64,000 bases of DNA from Chitinophagales bacterium (GCA_041392475.1 JAWKLZ010000001.1:558001-622000), one strand, 5' to 3'. Counted from the stretch's first letter, positions 37,370 through 46,697 are shown. Made by a program: numbers and translations. The notes: a model not told the origin generated them from the sequence alone.

Positions 37370-37377
37370 TAGTTATT

Positions 37378-37872
37378 TTATTTGGTATTTATTTTAATCA
37401 GGTTTTCTTCCCACTCACAGGGGATTTCTGCCAAATCAAAGACTTTGATTTCGCGGAGGTTATTCATACTGGTATCTTTGCTTAGATTACAATCAAGATA
37501 TTGCTCATTTATTTTATACATAGCACCAGTTGCTGGGTCTACAATCAACATACCGATAACCCCACCTATAAATATATTCATAAAATACCAGCCATCTAAG
37601 GTAGCAATGATTGGATAGGTTTTGGGTTCGAAGCCATCTTCACTAAATGTTATCTCATATATAGCTTTTTTAAAAAAACTTACTCCTGAATTCAACTGTA
37701 CTGTTGCGGGAGTATTACCTGTGAAGATTTCTCCTTTTTGATTGGTTATAATTACTTTTGCCCCTGTAGGTGTACTGGTTAGTTTGAGAGGATAAAAGCT
37801 TTTACTTAAAATTGAAGCACAGCCTGTGCAGAAATAGGATATTAAAACTAGAAATAAAAGTTTTCTAAACAT
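37378..37872 (-). CDS. Small PEGA-like lipoprotein
   Basis: 164 residues with lipobox FCTGC (Cys18). The region STPTGAKVIITNQKGEIFTG followed by NTPATVQLNSG fits a PEGA domain, a small beta-structure common in surface proteins. The centre has one hydrophobic segment (about 92-110, containing GWYFMNIFIGGVIGMLIVD) followed by PATGAMYKI; this GG-IG-DPATGAMY pattern recurs in small Bacteroidota and Proteobacterial lipoproteins. Function unknown. Confidence 0.75.
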   Translation of the reverse strand: MFRKLLFLVLISYFCTGCASILSKSFYPLKLTSTPTGAKVIITNQKGEIFTGNTPATVQLNSGVSFFKKAIYEITFSEDGFEPKTYPIIATLDGWYFMNIFIGGVIGMLIVDPATGAMYKINEQYLDCNLSKDTSMNNLREIKVFDLAEIPCEWEENLIKINTK

Positions 37873-38134
37873 GATATGTATTTTTTTTTTGGTGAGGTAA
37901 TTTTCTCTAAAGATAAAAAGTATTCTGAAAAAAAAACCAGTTTGAAGAGTGTATATTTTTTGTAAAAAATAGCTACTTGAATGTAGGCTACTAATTTAAA
38001 GTAGCAATTGCACTTTACTTTAACTAATGTTTGGGTAGGTTGAATAGAATGAATACTTTTGCCTACAATTTTAAAAAAACAATGTTTAGCAGTATTGTCA
38101 ATTAAGACGACAAACAAAAAAGCAAAGATGTATT

Positions 38135-40078
38135 ATGATTAACATCACCTTTCCCGATGGCAATGTACGCCAATATGAAGCAGGCGTAACAGGTTTAGAC
38201 GTTGCCAAGTCATTGAGTAATAGCTTGGCTAAGAAAGTATTGTCTGTAAAAGTAAATGATGAAGTGTGGGATGCCACACGCCCATTGACCGAAGACGCAA
38301 CCTTGCAATTACTGACGTGGGAAGATACGGATGGTCAAAAAACATTTTGGCATTCAACAGCGCACTTGATGGCAGAAGCCATTCAATCTCTTTACCCACA
38401 AGCTAAATTTACGATTGGCCCTGCAATTGACAGTGGATTTTACTACGATGTGGATTTTGGCGGACAGATTCCGAATGCGAAAGATTTGGAAAAGATTGAG
38501 CAGAAAATGAAATCTTTGGCAAAACTCAATAGTAAATTTGTTCGCAGCGATGTGACGAAAGCGGAGGCTGCTGAGTTTTATAAAAACAATGAGTACAAAA
38601 TGGAACTCATTGAAGGTTTGGAAGATGGAAGCATCACTTTTTATACACAAGGTGGTTTTGTGGATTTGTGTAGAGGTCCACACATTGCCCATACAGGTTT
38701 GATTAAAGCCTTCAAATTGACCAACATCGCAGGCGCATTTTGGAGGGGAAATGATGCGAATCCACAACTGACCCGTATTTATGGGGTTAGTTTTCCAAAA
38801 GCGAGCGATTTGGACCATTATCTCGAGATGATGGAAGAAGCCAAAAGACGAGACCATCGAAAATTAGGAACGGAATTGGGTTTGTTTGCTTTTTCGGAGA
38901 AAGTGGGTTCTGGTTTACCTTTGTGGTTGCCGAAAGGAACGATGCTGCGAAATATTTTGCAAGACTTTTTGATGAGCGAGCAAACGAAACGTGGCTACAA
39001 AATGGTGATGACTCCTCATATTGGAAAAAAAGAATTATATGTAACTTCTGGACATTATGCCAAATATGGTAAAGATTCTTTCCAACCGATTCACACACCG
39101 AGGGAAGGTGAGGAATATTTGTTGAAGCCGATGAATTGTCCACATCACTGCGAAATTTACAAAGTGGGGCAGTTGTCTTATCGTGATTTACCGCTTCGAT
39201 TGGCAGAATTTGGTACAGTGTATCGCTACGAGCAGACAGGTGAATTGAATGGATTGCTGCGGGTTCGTGGCTTTACACAAGATGATGCCCACATTTTCTG
39301 TATGCCCGAGCAGTTGAAGGGAGAATTTCAGGATGTGATTGATTTGGTGACTTTGGTGTTTTCCAAATTGGGTTTTAGTGAATTTACTGCTCAGATTTCG
39401 CTACGTCACAAGACAGATCGTTCTAAATACATTGGTTCGGAGGAAAATTGGGAAAAGGCAGAAAATGCTATCATCGAAGCAGCTACCGAGAAGGGCTTGA
39501 ATACGGTAATCGAATACGATGAAGCGGCTTTTTATGGCCCAAAATTGGATTTTATGGTGAAGGATGCACTTGGGCGTTCTTGGCAATTGGGAACGATTCA
39601 GGTGGACTACAATCTACCCGAACGTTTTGAGCTAGAGTATGTTGGAGCAGATAATCAAAAGCACCGTCCAGTGATGATTCACCGTGCACCTTTTGGTTCA
39701 TTTGAGCGATTCATTGCTGTTTTGATTGAAAACAGTGCGGGTAATTTTCCATTGTGGCTAGCACCTCAACAAGTAGCGATTTTACCAATTAGCGATAAAT
39801 TCTTGGATTATGCAGGACAAGTCTTAAAAGAATTGAAAGCGAATGGTATTCGTGCCGAAATTGATGACCGTGCAGAATCTATCAAGCGAAAAATTCGGGA
39901 TTCGTCCATGCAAAAAATTCCTTACCAATTGATTATTGGAGAACGTGAGGAAGAAAATGCTACGGTGGCTGTCAGACGACATGGAGAAGGCAACGGAGAT
40001 AAAGGAGCAATGACATTGGTAGAGTTTTTGGAGCTTTGCAATGCAGAATTGCAAGATTTGAAACCTGTTGTTGCATAA
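38135..40078 (+). CDS. thrS: Threonyl-tRNA synthetase
   Basis: Charges tRNA-Thr. 647 residues, the normal length. Domains in order: TGS (1-60), editing domain starting with HSTAHLMAEAIQ near 72, class II catalytic core with motif 2 around RYEQTGELNGLLRVRGFTQDDAH and the zinc-site segment LLKPMNCPHHCEIY near 330, motif 3 with RAPFGSFERFIAVLIEN near 520, and the anticodon-binding domain (VAILPISDKFLDYAGQVLKEL). The ATG at 38135 is supported by the TGS start MINITFPDGNVRQYEAG. It is followed by infC, an order conserved in many bacteria. Confidence 0.97.
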   Translation: MINITFPDGNVRQYEAGVTGLDVAKSLSNSLAKKVLSVKVNDEVWDATRPLTEDATLQLLTWEDTDGQKTFWHSTAHLMAEAIQSLYPQAKFTIGPAIDSGFYYDVDFGGQIPNAKDLEKIEQKMKSLAKLNSKFVRSDVTKAEAAEFYKNNEYKMELIEGLEDGSITFYTQGGFVDLCRGPHIAHTGLIKAFKLTNIAGAFWRGNDANPQLTRIYGVSFPKASDLDHYLEMMEEAKRRDHRKLGTELGLFAFSEKVGSGLPLWLPKGTMLRNILQDFLMSEQTKRGYKMVMTPHIGKKELYVTSGHYAKYGKDSFQPIHTPREGEEYLLKPMNCPHHCEIYKVGQLSYRDLPLRLAEFGTVYRYEQTGELNGLLRVRGFTQDDAHIFCMPEQLKGEFQDVIDLVTLVFSKLGFSEFTAQISLRHKTDRSKYIGSEENWEKAENAIIEAATEKGLNTVIEYDEAAFYGPKLDFMVKDALGRSWQLGTIQVDYNLPERFELEYVGADNQKHRPVMIHRAPFGSFERFIAVLIENSAGNFPLWLAPQQVAILPISDKFLDYAGQVLKELKANGIRAEIDDRAESIKRKIRDSSMQKIPYQLIIGEREEENATVAVRRHGEGNGDKGAMTLVEFLELCNAELQDLKPVVA

Positions 40079-40511
40079 TTTTTTTGCGAGAACAGGAATC
40101 CTAATGCCGAAATGAATTTATTAGTGACTAATTATTAGCTGCTTAACTCGGTTATACCGAAGTTTTATGCGAATGAGTAAATGTTGATTCATTTGATTTT
40201 TACTGTATTAGGTAAAGATGTCATGAATTTGCTCCCTGTTCTCGTACAAAAACTTAGCTAAATAATCTTGAGAATGAATGAGGAATATGTGGATTTTTAT
40301 TTGAAATTTTTCTTTTATTATGCTGAATATTTCATTCAACTTGGAAGATTAGATATTTTTTTTTAAATTAGAATACCGAATAAAACTTTTATAGCGTATA
40401 TTCGTCTAATAATTGTAGGTTTATTGATGGAATATTTAACTCATTGAAACTATACTCTACTATTCAATGTTCCTACTGCAACTTATTTTTTCATTTAAAT
40501 AACAATAATAA
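40079..40511. other. 433-base leader between thrS and infC
   Basis: No gene seen. It includes a 10-bp perfect inverted repeat CGAGAACAGG (40087-40096) and CCTGTTCTCG (40235-40244), a short hairpin with one bulge at 40145-40164 that could end the thrS transcript weakly (no clear T-run), and one copy of a dispersed sequence (ATTAGTGACT..., 40120-40137). The distal half is very AT-rich. Leader-mediated regulation of infC is possible but not shown. Confidence 0.45.
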
Positions 40512-41150
40512 TTGGCAAGACCTAGAAGAAAGACAAACAGGTTACCTCAAAATAAAGGACCTGAACACAGAATTAACGAAAGAATACGTGTACCTGAAGT
40601 GCGACTCGTAGGTGACAACGTAGAACAAGGAATTCACAGAACATCTGAGGCTTTGAAAATGGCTTATCGCCTCAATTTAGACCTCGTAGAAATAGCTGCA
40701 ACTGCACGTCCTCCTGTATGTAGAATCATAGATTACAGTAAGTTTCTGTATGAAAAGAAACGCAAGGAGAAAGAAATTAAGGCCAAAACTCAAAAGACTG
40801 TTGTTAAGGAAATTAGGTTTACCCCTAACACAGATGAGCACGATTTTGAGTTTAAATCTAAACATGCTGAGCGTTTTTTGATCGAAGGTTCAAAGGTGAA
40901 AGCGTATGTTCAGTTTAAGGGCAGAGCGATTATCTTCAAAGAAAGAGGAGAATTGTTACTCCTGAAATTTGCAGAACGCTTAAGCAAATATGGCGCACTC
41001 GAACAAATGCCTCGCTTAGATGGTAAGAGAATGTTTGCGTTTATTAGCCCTAAAAAAGTAGCACCGAAAAAGAAAACCGAAGGTTCTGTAACGAATACTG
41101 GAGAAAGCGGCAATACTGAAAACCGAGAAATATCTGATGAAGAAGAATAG
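40512..41150 (+). CDS. infC: Translation initiation factor IF-3
   Basis: Binds the 30S subunit, blocks premature 50S joining and checks the start codon. 212 residues: a basic N-terminal extension, the N-domain with EHRINERIRVPEVRLVGDN, the linker KRKEKEIKAKTQK, the C-domain with VKEIRFTPNTDEHDFEFK and a C-terminal acidic, probably disordered tail (GESGNTENREISDEEE). The start must be a TTG at 40512: an in-frame TAA is the codon immediately before it and no ATG occurs until deep in the N-domain. Non-AUG starts are the known basis for IF-3 autoregulation in other bacteria. The usual rpmI and rplT genes do not follow. Confidence 0.93.
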   Translation: MARPRRKTNRLPQNKGPEHRINERIRVPEVRLVGDNVEQGIHRTSEALKMAYRLNLDLVEIAATARPPVCRIIDYSKFLYEKKRKEKEIKAKTQKTVVKEIRFTPNTDEHDFEFKSKHAERFLIEGSKVKAYVQFKGRAIIFKERGELLLLKFAERLSKYGALEQMPRLDGKRMFAFISPKKVAPKKKTEGSVTNTGESGNTENREISDEEE

Positions 41151-41217
41151 CATCAATGTTGGAAGATGCTGCTTCAATGTTAGGGAAAACTTCAATACAA
41201 CCTGACGAAAGTTTACC

Positions 41218-42096
41218 ATGAGTCGAATACTTTTTTACCTAATTCTCAAACCACTTTCTTTGCTTCCGATTGCAGTTTTGCTGCGAATCTCTGACTTGCT
41301 GTTCGTTATTTTGTACTATGTAGTAGGATATCGTAAGAAAGTGGTATTTGCTAATCTCCAAAACTCTTTTCCAAACAAAAGCTCCAAGGAAATCAAACGT
41401 ATTGGCAAGCAATTTTATCAACATCTTTGTGATTTGATAGTCGAGTCTATTCGAATATTTAGTATTTCGGAAAAGGAGATAATAGAAAGATGTAAGGTCA
41501 AGAATCCAGAAATTTTTGATAAATATTTCCACAAAGGACAAAGTATTTTGGTGACAGCAGGTCACTTCAATAATTGGGAAATGCTGGCAGTTGGCACCAA
41601 TCCTCAAATCCCGCATCAAATGATGGGCGTTTACAGTTCTCTCTCCAATCCATTTTTCGATAAAAAATTAAGAGAATCACGGGCTAAGTTTGGTATTGAC
41701 TTGGTTTCAAAAAAAGATACCAAAGATTATTTTGCAGAAAATGCTTCTCGTCCAGTTGCCTATTTTTTTGGTACTGATCAATCCCCCTCTTCCAGCACTC
41801 GTGCCTATTGGATGGAATTTTTGAATCAAGATACTGCTGTTTTGTTCGGCACAGAAAAATATGCAAAAGAATACAACATGCCTGTGTTATTTTGCTATAT
41901 AAAAAAGGTAAAAAGAGGGTACTACGAAATGGAGTTTGTAACCATTGAAGACCATCCTTTACAAACTGCTTATGGAGAAATTACCGAAAAGCATACACGA
42001 TTGTTGGGAGAACAAATCCGAGAATTACCTCAATATTGGCTATGGACGCACCGTAGATGGAAGCATAAGCGGGCTAGTGAAGTGATTGGTAATTAG
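41218..42096 (+). CDS. Lysophospholipid / lipid A acyltransferase (LpxL family)
   Basis: 292 residues. An N-terminal hydrophobic anchor (about 5-35) and the HX4E catalytic motif in AGHFNNWE (His116, Glu121) identify the LpxL/LpxM (HtrB) family, which adds a secondary acyl chain to lipid A precursors at the inner membrane. Related segments include the NLQNSFPNKS substrate region near 46 and FFGTDQSPSSS near 186. It is 67 bases after infC and may share its transcript. The last codons form the 5' arm of a strong hairpin (42081-42115). Confidence 0.9.
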   Translation: MSRILFYLILKPLSLLPIAVLLRISDLLFVILYYVVGYRKKVVFANLQNSFPNKSSKEIKRIGKQFYQHLCDLIVESIRIFSISEKEIIERCKVKNPEIFDKYFHKGQSILVTAGHFNNWEMLAVGTNPQIPHQMMGVYSSLSNPFFDKKLRESRAKFGIDLVSKKDTKDYFAENASRPVAYFFGTDQSPSSSTRAYWMEFLNQDTAVLFGTEKYAKEYNMPVLFCYIKKVKRGYYEMEFVTIEDHPLQTAYGEITEKHTRLLGEQIRELPQYWLWTHRRWKHKRASEVIGN

Positions 42097-42115
42097 CAAC
42101 TAATTACCAGTCACT
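42081..42115. terminator. Hairpin shared by convergent gene ends; copy of a dispersed sequence
   Basis: Arms 42081-42096 and 42100-42115 pair over 16 bases with one mismatch (a possible G-U pair), loop CAA. The 5' arm contains the end of the acyltransferase gene including its TAG. It could act as a terminator for both convergent genes, though T-runs are weak. The 13-base core ATTAGTGACTGGT (minus strand 42106-42118) recurs at 48635. Confidence 0.55.
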
Positions 42116-42123
42116 AATAATCA

Positions 42124-42579
42124 CTATTCAAAAGCTAATGTAATAAACTGTGCCACACAGGCAGGTTTGTCAACTCCTTCAATCTCTACGACACAATCCC
42201 AAAACGTTTTAATGGCATTTTCAGCATAGTCTTCTATTTTTGCGACAGTCACCTGTGCTCTTAATCTGCTATTAACAGGTACGTGATGGGGAAAACGGAT
42301 AGTATTCAGACCATAATTCACACCCATTTTGGCACTTTTGATGACTGCCACACTTTCCACGAACTTCGATAAAAGCGAAACGGACATAAATCCATGTGCA
42401 ATCGGTGTTTTGAAAGGTGAATATTTTGTAGCTTTTTCGACATCAATGTGAATCCACTGAAAATCTAAAGTAGCTTCTGCAAAAGCATTGATCATCTCTT
42501 GCGTGACCGTAATCCACTCACTGGTTGGCAATGCTTTACCTTCCATTCCCTTAAACTCGGCAAAATTTTTAAATTCCAT
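42124..42579 (-). CDS. MaoC-like (R)-specific enoyl-CoA hydratase
   Basis: A 151-residue single hot-dog fold protein. The hydratase motif is visible: Asp39 and His44 in DFQWIHIDVEKA, followed by the conserved SPFKTPIAHGFMSVSLL overhang. Members hydrate trans-2-enoyl-CoA to (R)-3-hydroxyacyl-CoA for beta-oxidation or polyhydroxyalkanoate supply. It is divergent from the GHMP kinase with an 81-base spacer and has no fatty-acid genes next to it. Confidence 0.88.
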   Translation of the reverse strand: MEFKNFAEFKGMEGKALPTSEWITVTQEMINAFAEATLDFQWIHIDVEKATKYSPFKTPIAHGFMSVSLLSKFVESVAVIKSAKMGVNYGLNTIRFPHHVPVNSRLRAQVTVAKIEDYAENAIKTFWDCVVEIEGVDKPACVAQFITLAFE

Positions 42580-42660
42580 TTGTATTTTTTGTTATTGGTT
42601 AATAAAGCAAATTTACCCAATAGTTTTACAAATTTTCGGAAATTTAACCCCAAAAAAGCG

Positions 42661-43599
42661 ATGCAACACTTTTCGTCAAAAATTTTGCTATTTGGAGAAT
42701 ACAGCGTCATTGTAGGCGGCAATGCTTTGGCAATACCTTTTGAAGCTTATCATGGGCAATTTAGATTTCTTAATTTGAATAGTCCATTGGCTGAATCTGC
42801 AAATTGGTCGAATCGTGCATTGCAGCAATTTGTAGTCGCAATTGAAGAAATGATACGTTATCAAAAATTATCATTGATTATTGATTTAGATCGCTTCGTT
42901 GGAGATTTGCAACAAGGGCTGTTTTTTGATTCTAATATCCCAAAAGGGTATGGTTTGGGGAGTTCGGGGGCGGTTGTAGCGGGGGTAGTGAGCAAGTATG
43001 GCAATGATTCGGCGGAAGAATTGAAGATAAATTCACTTCGTGCTTTGCAGCAACAGTTCGCCGTATTGGAGTCTCATTTTCATGGGCAAAGTTCGGGATT
43101 TGACCCTTTGGTGTGTTATTTGAATCAAGCGGTTTTGAAAACGAAAAATGAAGTTCGTACCATTGAAGTGGATATGAAGCAAGAAGGTGAAATGATTTTG
43201 TTTTTGATAGATACCCAATTGTCGAGGGAAACGGAGCCTTTGGTGCAATATTTTCTAAACCGATTAGAAACTCCCGATTTTGATTTTTTTTGTAGAGAAC
43301 AATTGAAGCCCGTGAATGATGTATGTATCGAGGCTTTTTTGGAAGGAAATGGAAAAATATTGAAAGATTCTATCCATCAACTTTCTGTTCTGCAATGGAA
43401 ATATTTCCAGCGAATGATTCCAAATCATTTTCGTAGTTTTTGGGAAAATGGTTTAGAATCAGGGAAATATGTTTTGAAATTGTGTGGGGCAGGCGGTGGA
43501 GGTTGTATGATGGGAATGGCTGATTTGGAGAATTGGGGTTTTTTGGAGAAGACTTTTGGGAAGTCGAATTTAAATGAAGTTTGTAGAGTATTATTTTGA
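42661..43599 (+). CDS. GHMP kinase, probably mevalonate kinase
   Basis: 312 residues with the GHMP superfamily motifs: SKILLFGEYSVIVGGNALAIP at the N-terminus, the ATP-binding PKGYGLGSSGA (94-104) and CGAGGGGCMMGMA near 283. The N-terminus and overall size match the divergent mevalonate kinases of Bacteroidota, which would phosphorylate mevalonate on the way to isopentenyl diphosphate. Other mevalonate-pathway genes are not in the window, so another GHMP substrate is possible. The ATG at 42661 is chosen; the frame extends upstream to 42499 but that part overlaps the divergent MaoC gene. Confidence 0.75.
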   Translation: MQHFSSKILLFGEYSVIVGGNALAIPFEAYHGQFRFLNLNSPLAESANWSNRALQQFVVAIEEMIRYQKLSLIIDLDRFVGDLQQGLFFDSNIPKGYGLGSSGAVVAGVVSKYGNDSAEELKINSLRALQQQFAVLESHFHGQSSGFDPLVCYLNQAVLKTKNEVRTIEVDMKQEGEMILFLIDTQLSRETEPLVQYFLNRLETPDFDFFCREQLKPVNDVCIEAFLEGNGKILKDSIHQLSVLQWKYFQRMIPNHFRSFWENGLESGKYVLKLCGAGGGGCMMGMADLENWGFLEKTFGKSNLNEVCRVLF

Positions 43600-43725
43600 G
43601 GTTTAAAATATGTGACCAAAACATGTTTTGAAGTCTATTATCATTATCTTTTTCGAGTTTCAAAAGGAAAATCGTTGAAGATTGCATATCGTGTTTTACT
43701 TTAATTTAAACAAATAATTATCTAA

Positions 43726-44328
43726 ATGATACATCCTCAAACAAGTTTGCGGTATATTAATGATGTGGTAGGGTATGGTGTGTTTGCGAAGGCATTTATT
43801 CCCAAAGGTACGGTGATTCAGGCACATGATGCTTTAGAAATAGAAATACCAGAAGTTGTGTATGAGCAGTATGATGCAAGCATTAAACAATATGCCCAAA
43901 AATATGCTTATATCAACGCTGAAGGGACTCGAGTAGTGAGTTGGGATTTTGCGAAATACACCAATCACTGCTGTGATAGCAATACTTTGTGTACGGGTTA
44001 TGGCTTTGACCTTGTGATTCGAGACATTGAAGAGGGGGAGGAAATCACCTGTGAATATGGCCCACTCAATGTAGAAACCGAAATGCCCTTGGAGTGTGCT
44101 CGTCCAGGATGTAGGGGTCTATATAGTCCAACAGATTTTGAAAAATATCATTCCGTATGGGATGAAAAAATCAAGAATGCTTTGGTACATTTTAGAGAAG
44201 TAGAACAGCCGTTGTTGGTCTTTTTGGAGGTGAAAACTTTAGGGCAAATTGGTGATTTCTTGATGGATAATCACCAATATCAGTCAGTTACCAACCTAAA
44301 ATGGCATACAAAAACGGTACTTGTTTAA
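43726..44328 (+). CDS. SET-domain protein, putative lysine methyltransferase
   Basis: 200 residues. SET motifs are clear: GYGVFA (16-21) for S-adenosylmethionine binding, NHCCDSN (80-86) for the pseudoknot motif that in eukaryotic proteins reads NHSCxPN, and GEEITCEYG (104-112) with the catalytic tyrosine at 111. Two cysteines after it (Cys124, Cys129 in CARPGC) are placed like a post-SET zinc site. Bacterial SET proteins are uncommon and their substrates mostly unknown; a ribosomal or DNA-binding protein is a plausible target. Its stop overlaps that of the convergent 790-residue protein. Confidence 0.85.
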   Translation: MIHPQTSLRYINDVVGYGVFAKAFIPKGTVIQAHDALEIEIPEVVYEQYDASIKQYAQKYAYINAEGTRVVSWDFAKYTNHCCDSNTLCTGYGFDLVIRDIEEGEEITCEYGPLNVETEMPLECARPGCRGLYSPTDFEKYHSVWDEKIKNALVHFREVEQPLLVFLEVKTLGQIGDFLMDNHQYQSVTNLKWHTKTVLV

Positions 44329-46697
44329 TCTCCCCAAGCAATAAAATCGGAAATTGAAGTACAGTCGTCAATCAATTTATCGTAATACGCTGCAAAATTG
44401 CTGCGTAGAAGATTGTAGTAATGATTGTCCTTAAACTGTGGTTCTTCCCTGTCCCAAGGATTATCGGCAGCAAGTGTTTTTTCAAACAATTCCTGTCGGT
44501 AATCACATTTTCCAGCCATTCTATAACACAAGGCTGCAAAACTACAAGAACTTGCTATTTCTGCTGCTTTCACATAGTAGTTTTTGGCTTGTGTGCAACC
44601 ATAAAAATTGGCAATATCATCATATTGTTTGTTTGAGGTACTCAAGCTGTACTCCCATGCACTTGTTGCCCAATAACGCACCATCATCCACGAATTGCCG
44701 TAGAAAGTCATGTTGTAATATCCATTGGCTATCAAGAAATTGCAGGATGCTTCATCGAGTCCTCCTTCTGCTGCAATGGTTTTCAAATTCAACATTTCTT
44801 TGACAAATTCGAGTTTGGTGTATCGTATTGTATCACCAATCGTTGCGGTATGTCCGCTGTAAAAATTGGCATAAAAAGGATTGGCATCCAAATAGGTTTC
44901 ATAATCAAAGGCATCGCTTTTCCAATAGTCTTTTGGGATTTGATTGAAAACTGCCAATGATTCTTCCATTTTATCTTGTCGCAGATACATGGTTCCCAGT
45001 AAATCCAATATTCTATTTTGGTCTTCAACTACTTTTTGGGTTAAGAACTGCTCATAAGGTGTTTTATCTTTTTTGACTGCCAGCTCCAATAGGTTTTCCA
45101 AATCTTTGGTATCTGCAAACTCATTGAGGTAGAAAAAGTAATCGCTATAATTGGAGTTGATAAATTCTTTTGTAGGTGCACGTAATAAATTGTTTACTTG
45201 AGATATAAACATAGCTGCTTTTGATACTTCTTTGTTTTTTTCGTAGCGAGCAGCCAAAGCAAACATCACTTTTTCATAAGTAGTAGGACTTGGGTATCCA
45301 TATTCACTTTCTTTTTGTTTATCAGGTGGATAGTTTTTTTGAAGCCATTGCAGCGATTCAAAAAGCTGACTTTCTGCCTCTTGCGAAATACCGCCATAAT
45401 CGTTGGTAAATGCCATAATTCGGGTGAGGTGGATTTGATTTTGAATTTCTTCATTTGTTCCTTTTGCAGTTTCGGCTTGCTGCAAATAGGTGTTGGCTTG
45501 CAGGTAGTTGTCGTTCATAAATGAAAGATAAGCAGCTGATAAATTCCAAAATGCAAGGTTATGGACCTTATTGCTTTGAATTCCTTTTTCGACGAAGTTC
45601 AATATTCTGTCCAAATATTTTCGGTCGTTTTCTTTGTTTTGGTCGTCAATTTCTTCGTAGTTGATAAAAATACTTGCTGACTCAAAACCTGTGTAAGCAG
45701 GCGTAAGTAGCCAGTCTTCTAATTTGTTGATTTCTCGGGTAATCAACAATTCCAATTCGGGCATATCAGTAGCAAGCGCATATACATTGTTGATGCTCTC
45801 CAATGCTTTGCCTGGGCTTCTAATGCCTTTCATCAGCCAAAGTGCCGCTTTTTCTTGGTCATTTTTAGCGAATTTCAAACTTGCTTCGATGTTATTTCCT
45901 TCAAAGCCTTGATAGGCACGGTGTCGTTTGTTGGGAGCATTTTTGAAGGATATTGCAAAATTGTAATCTGCTGCCGCTTCTTGACCCGTATGGAATAGAG
46001 CTGTTGCCCTATGCATCATTGCCCAATATTTCACAATGCTTTCACTTTGAAGTGGTTTGATATATTGGTCATATAGTTTGACTGCTTGAGGATAATCTTC
46101 GAGATAGCGAGCTAAAACCACCATTTGGTAGCCATATCGCAATTGCAGTTTAGGATTTGCTTGTGGATAGACGTTTTTGGCGAGGTCAATGAGTTTTTGA
46201 AGTGCAGGTTTGGCCAATTTATCATCTGTCCATGCGCCACCGATTTCCAAAGCCTTTTCTACCTCTTTGGCATAGAGTATGTAATCAAGTGTAGCCTTAT
46301 CTTGTTTTTCTACCAAATGTTTAACCAATTGATATTTATAGATGTTTTTGTTTTTTAGCGCATCCATATTTACATATTCCACATCACTTTGCTTAAATTG
46401 ATATCTGTACAGAAACTTGCGTATTTCTTCAATTTCTACTTCGTTTTCGAGGTAATTTGCCCACTCCTGCAAATTTGTGTCTATTCCCATTTTGATAAGT
46501 TCTGGCACGCCTTCATTCAGAAAAATAGTGGTAAAATAAAAAGGACGGTACTGCTGCAAGCCTGCAGTATTGGGGCTAAATAAGCTGTAACGATAATCTT
46601 CTGCCATCGGATAATCACTGCAAGTGTGCAAAGTTGTTGGAGAGAAAAATGCAATGATTATCAGGTAAAAAAATATCTTTTTGATAGGGTTTTTCAT
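44325..46697 (-). CDS. Large secreted helical-repeat protein of unknown function
   Basis: 790 residues. An N-terminal signal (about 1-24) precedes a Cys-containing start of the mature protein (HTCSDYPMAEDYRYSLF). The rest is helical with tetratricopeptide-like segments, for example YPQAVKLYDQYIKPL, MHRATALFHTGQEAAADY and LAFWNLSAAYLSFMNDNYLQANTYL, suggesting a superhelical scaffold. I do not recognise a named family; proteins beginning in a similar way (CxxYPMxEDxRYSLF) seem restricted to this phylum. The 269-residue lipoprotein gene lies 54 bases upstream and is probably co-transcribed. Confidence 0.7.
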   Translation of the reverse strand: MKNPIKKIFFYLIIIAFFSPTTLHTCSDYPMAEDYRYSLFSPNTAGLQQYRPFYFTTIFLNEGVPELIKMGIDTNLQEWANYLENEVEIEEIRKFLYRYQFKQSDVEYVNMDALKNKNIYKYQLVKHLVEKQDKATLDYILYAKEVEKALEIGGAWTDDKLAKPALQKLIDLAKNVYPQANPKLQLRYGYQMVVLARYLEDYPQAVKLYDQYIKPLQSESIVKYWAMMHRATALFHTGQEAAADYNFAISFKNAPNKRHRAYQGFEGNNIEASLKFAKNDQEKAALWLMKGIRSPGKALESINNVYALATDMPELELLITREINKLEDWLLTPAYTGFESASIFINYEEIDDQNKENDRKYLDRILNFVEKGIQSNKVHNLAFWNLSAAYLSFMNDNYLQANTYLQQAETAKGTNEEIQNQIHLTRIMAFTNDYGGISQEAESQLFESLQWLQKNYPPDKQKESEYGYPSPTTYEKVMFALAARYEKNKEVSKAAMFISQVNNLLRAPTKEFINSNYSDYFFYLNEFADTKDLENLLELAVKKDKTPYEQFLTQKVVEDQNRILDLLGTMYLRQDKMEESLAVFNQIPKDYWKSDAFDYETYLDANPFYANFYSGHTATIGDTIRYTKLEFVKEMLNLKTIAAEGGLDEASCNFLIANGYYNMTFYGNSWMMVRYWATSAWEYSLSTSNKQYDDIANFYGCTQAKNYYVKAAEIASSCSFAALCYRMAGKCDYRQELFEKTLAADNPWDREEPQFKDNHYYNLLRSNFAAYYDKLIDDCTSISDFIAWGD

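Noticed and set aside
40145..40164. Hairpin AACTCGGT-ACCGAAGTT as thrS terminator
   Set aside because: Stem has a bulge and lacks a T-run; kept only as a note in the leader description.
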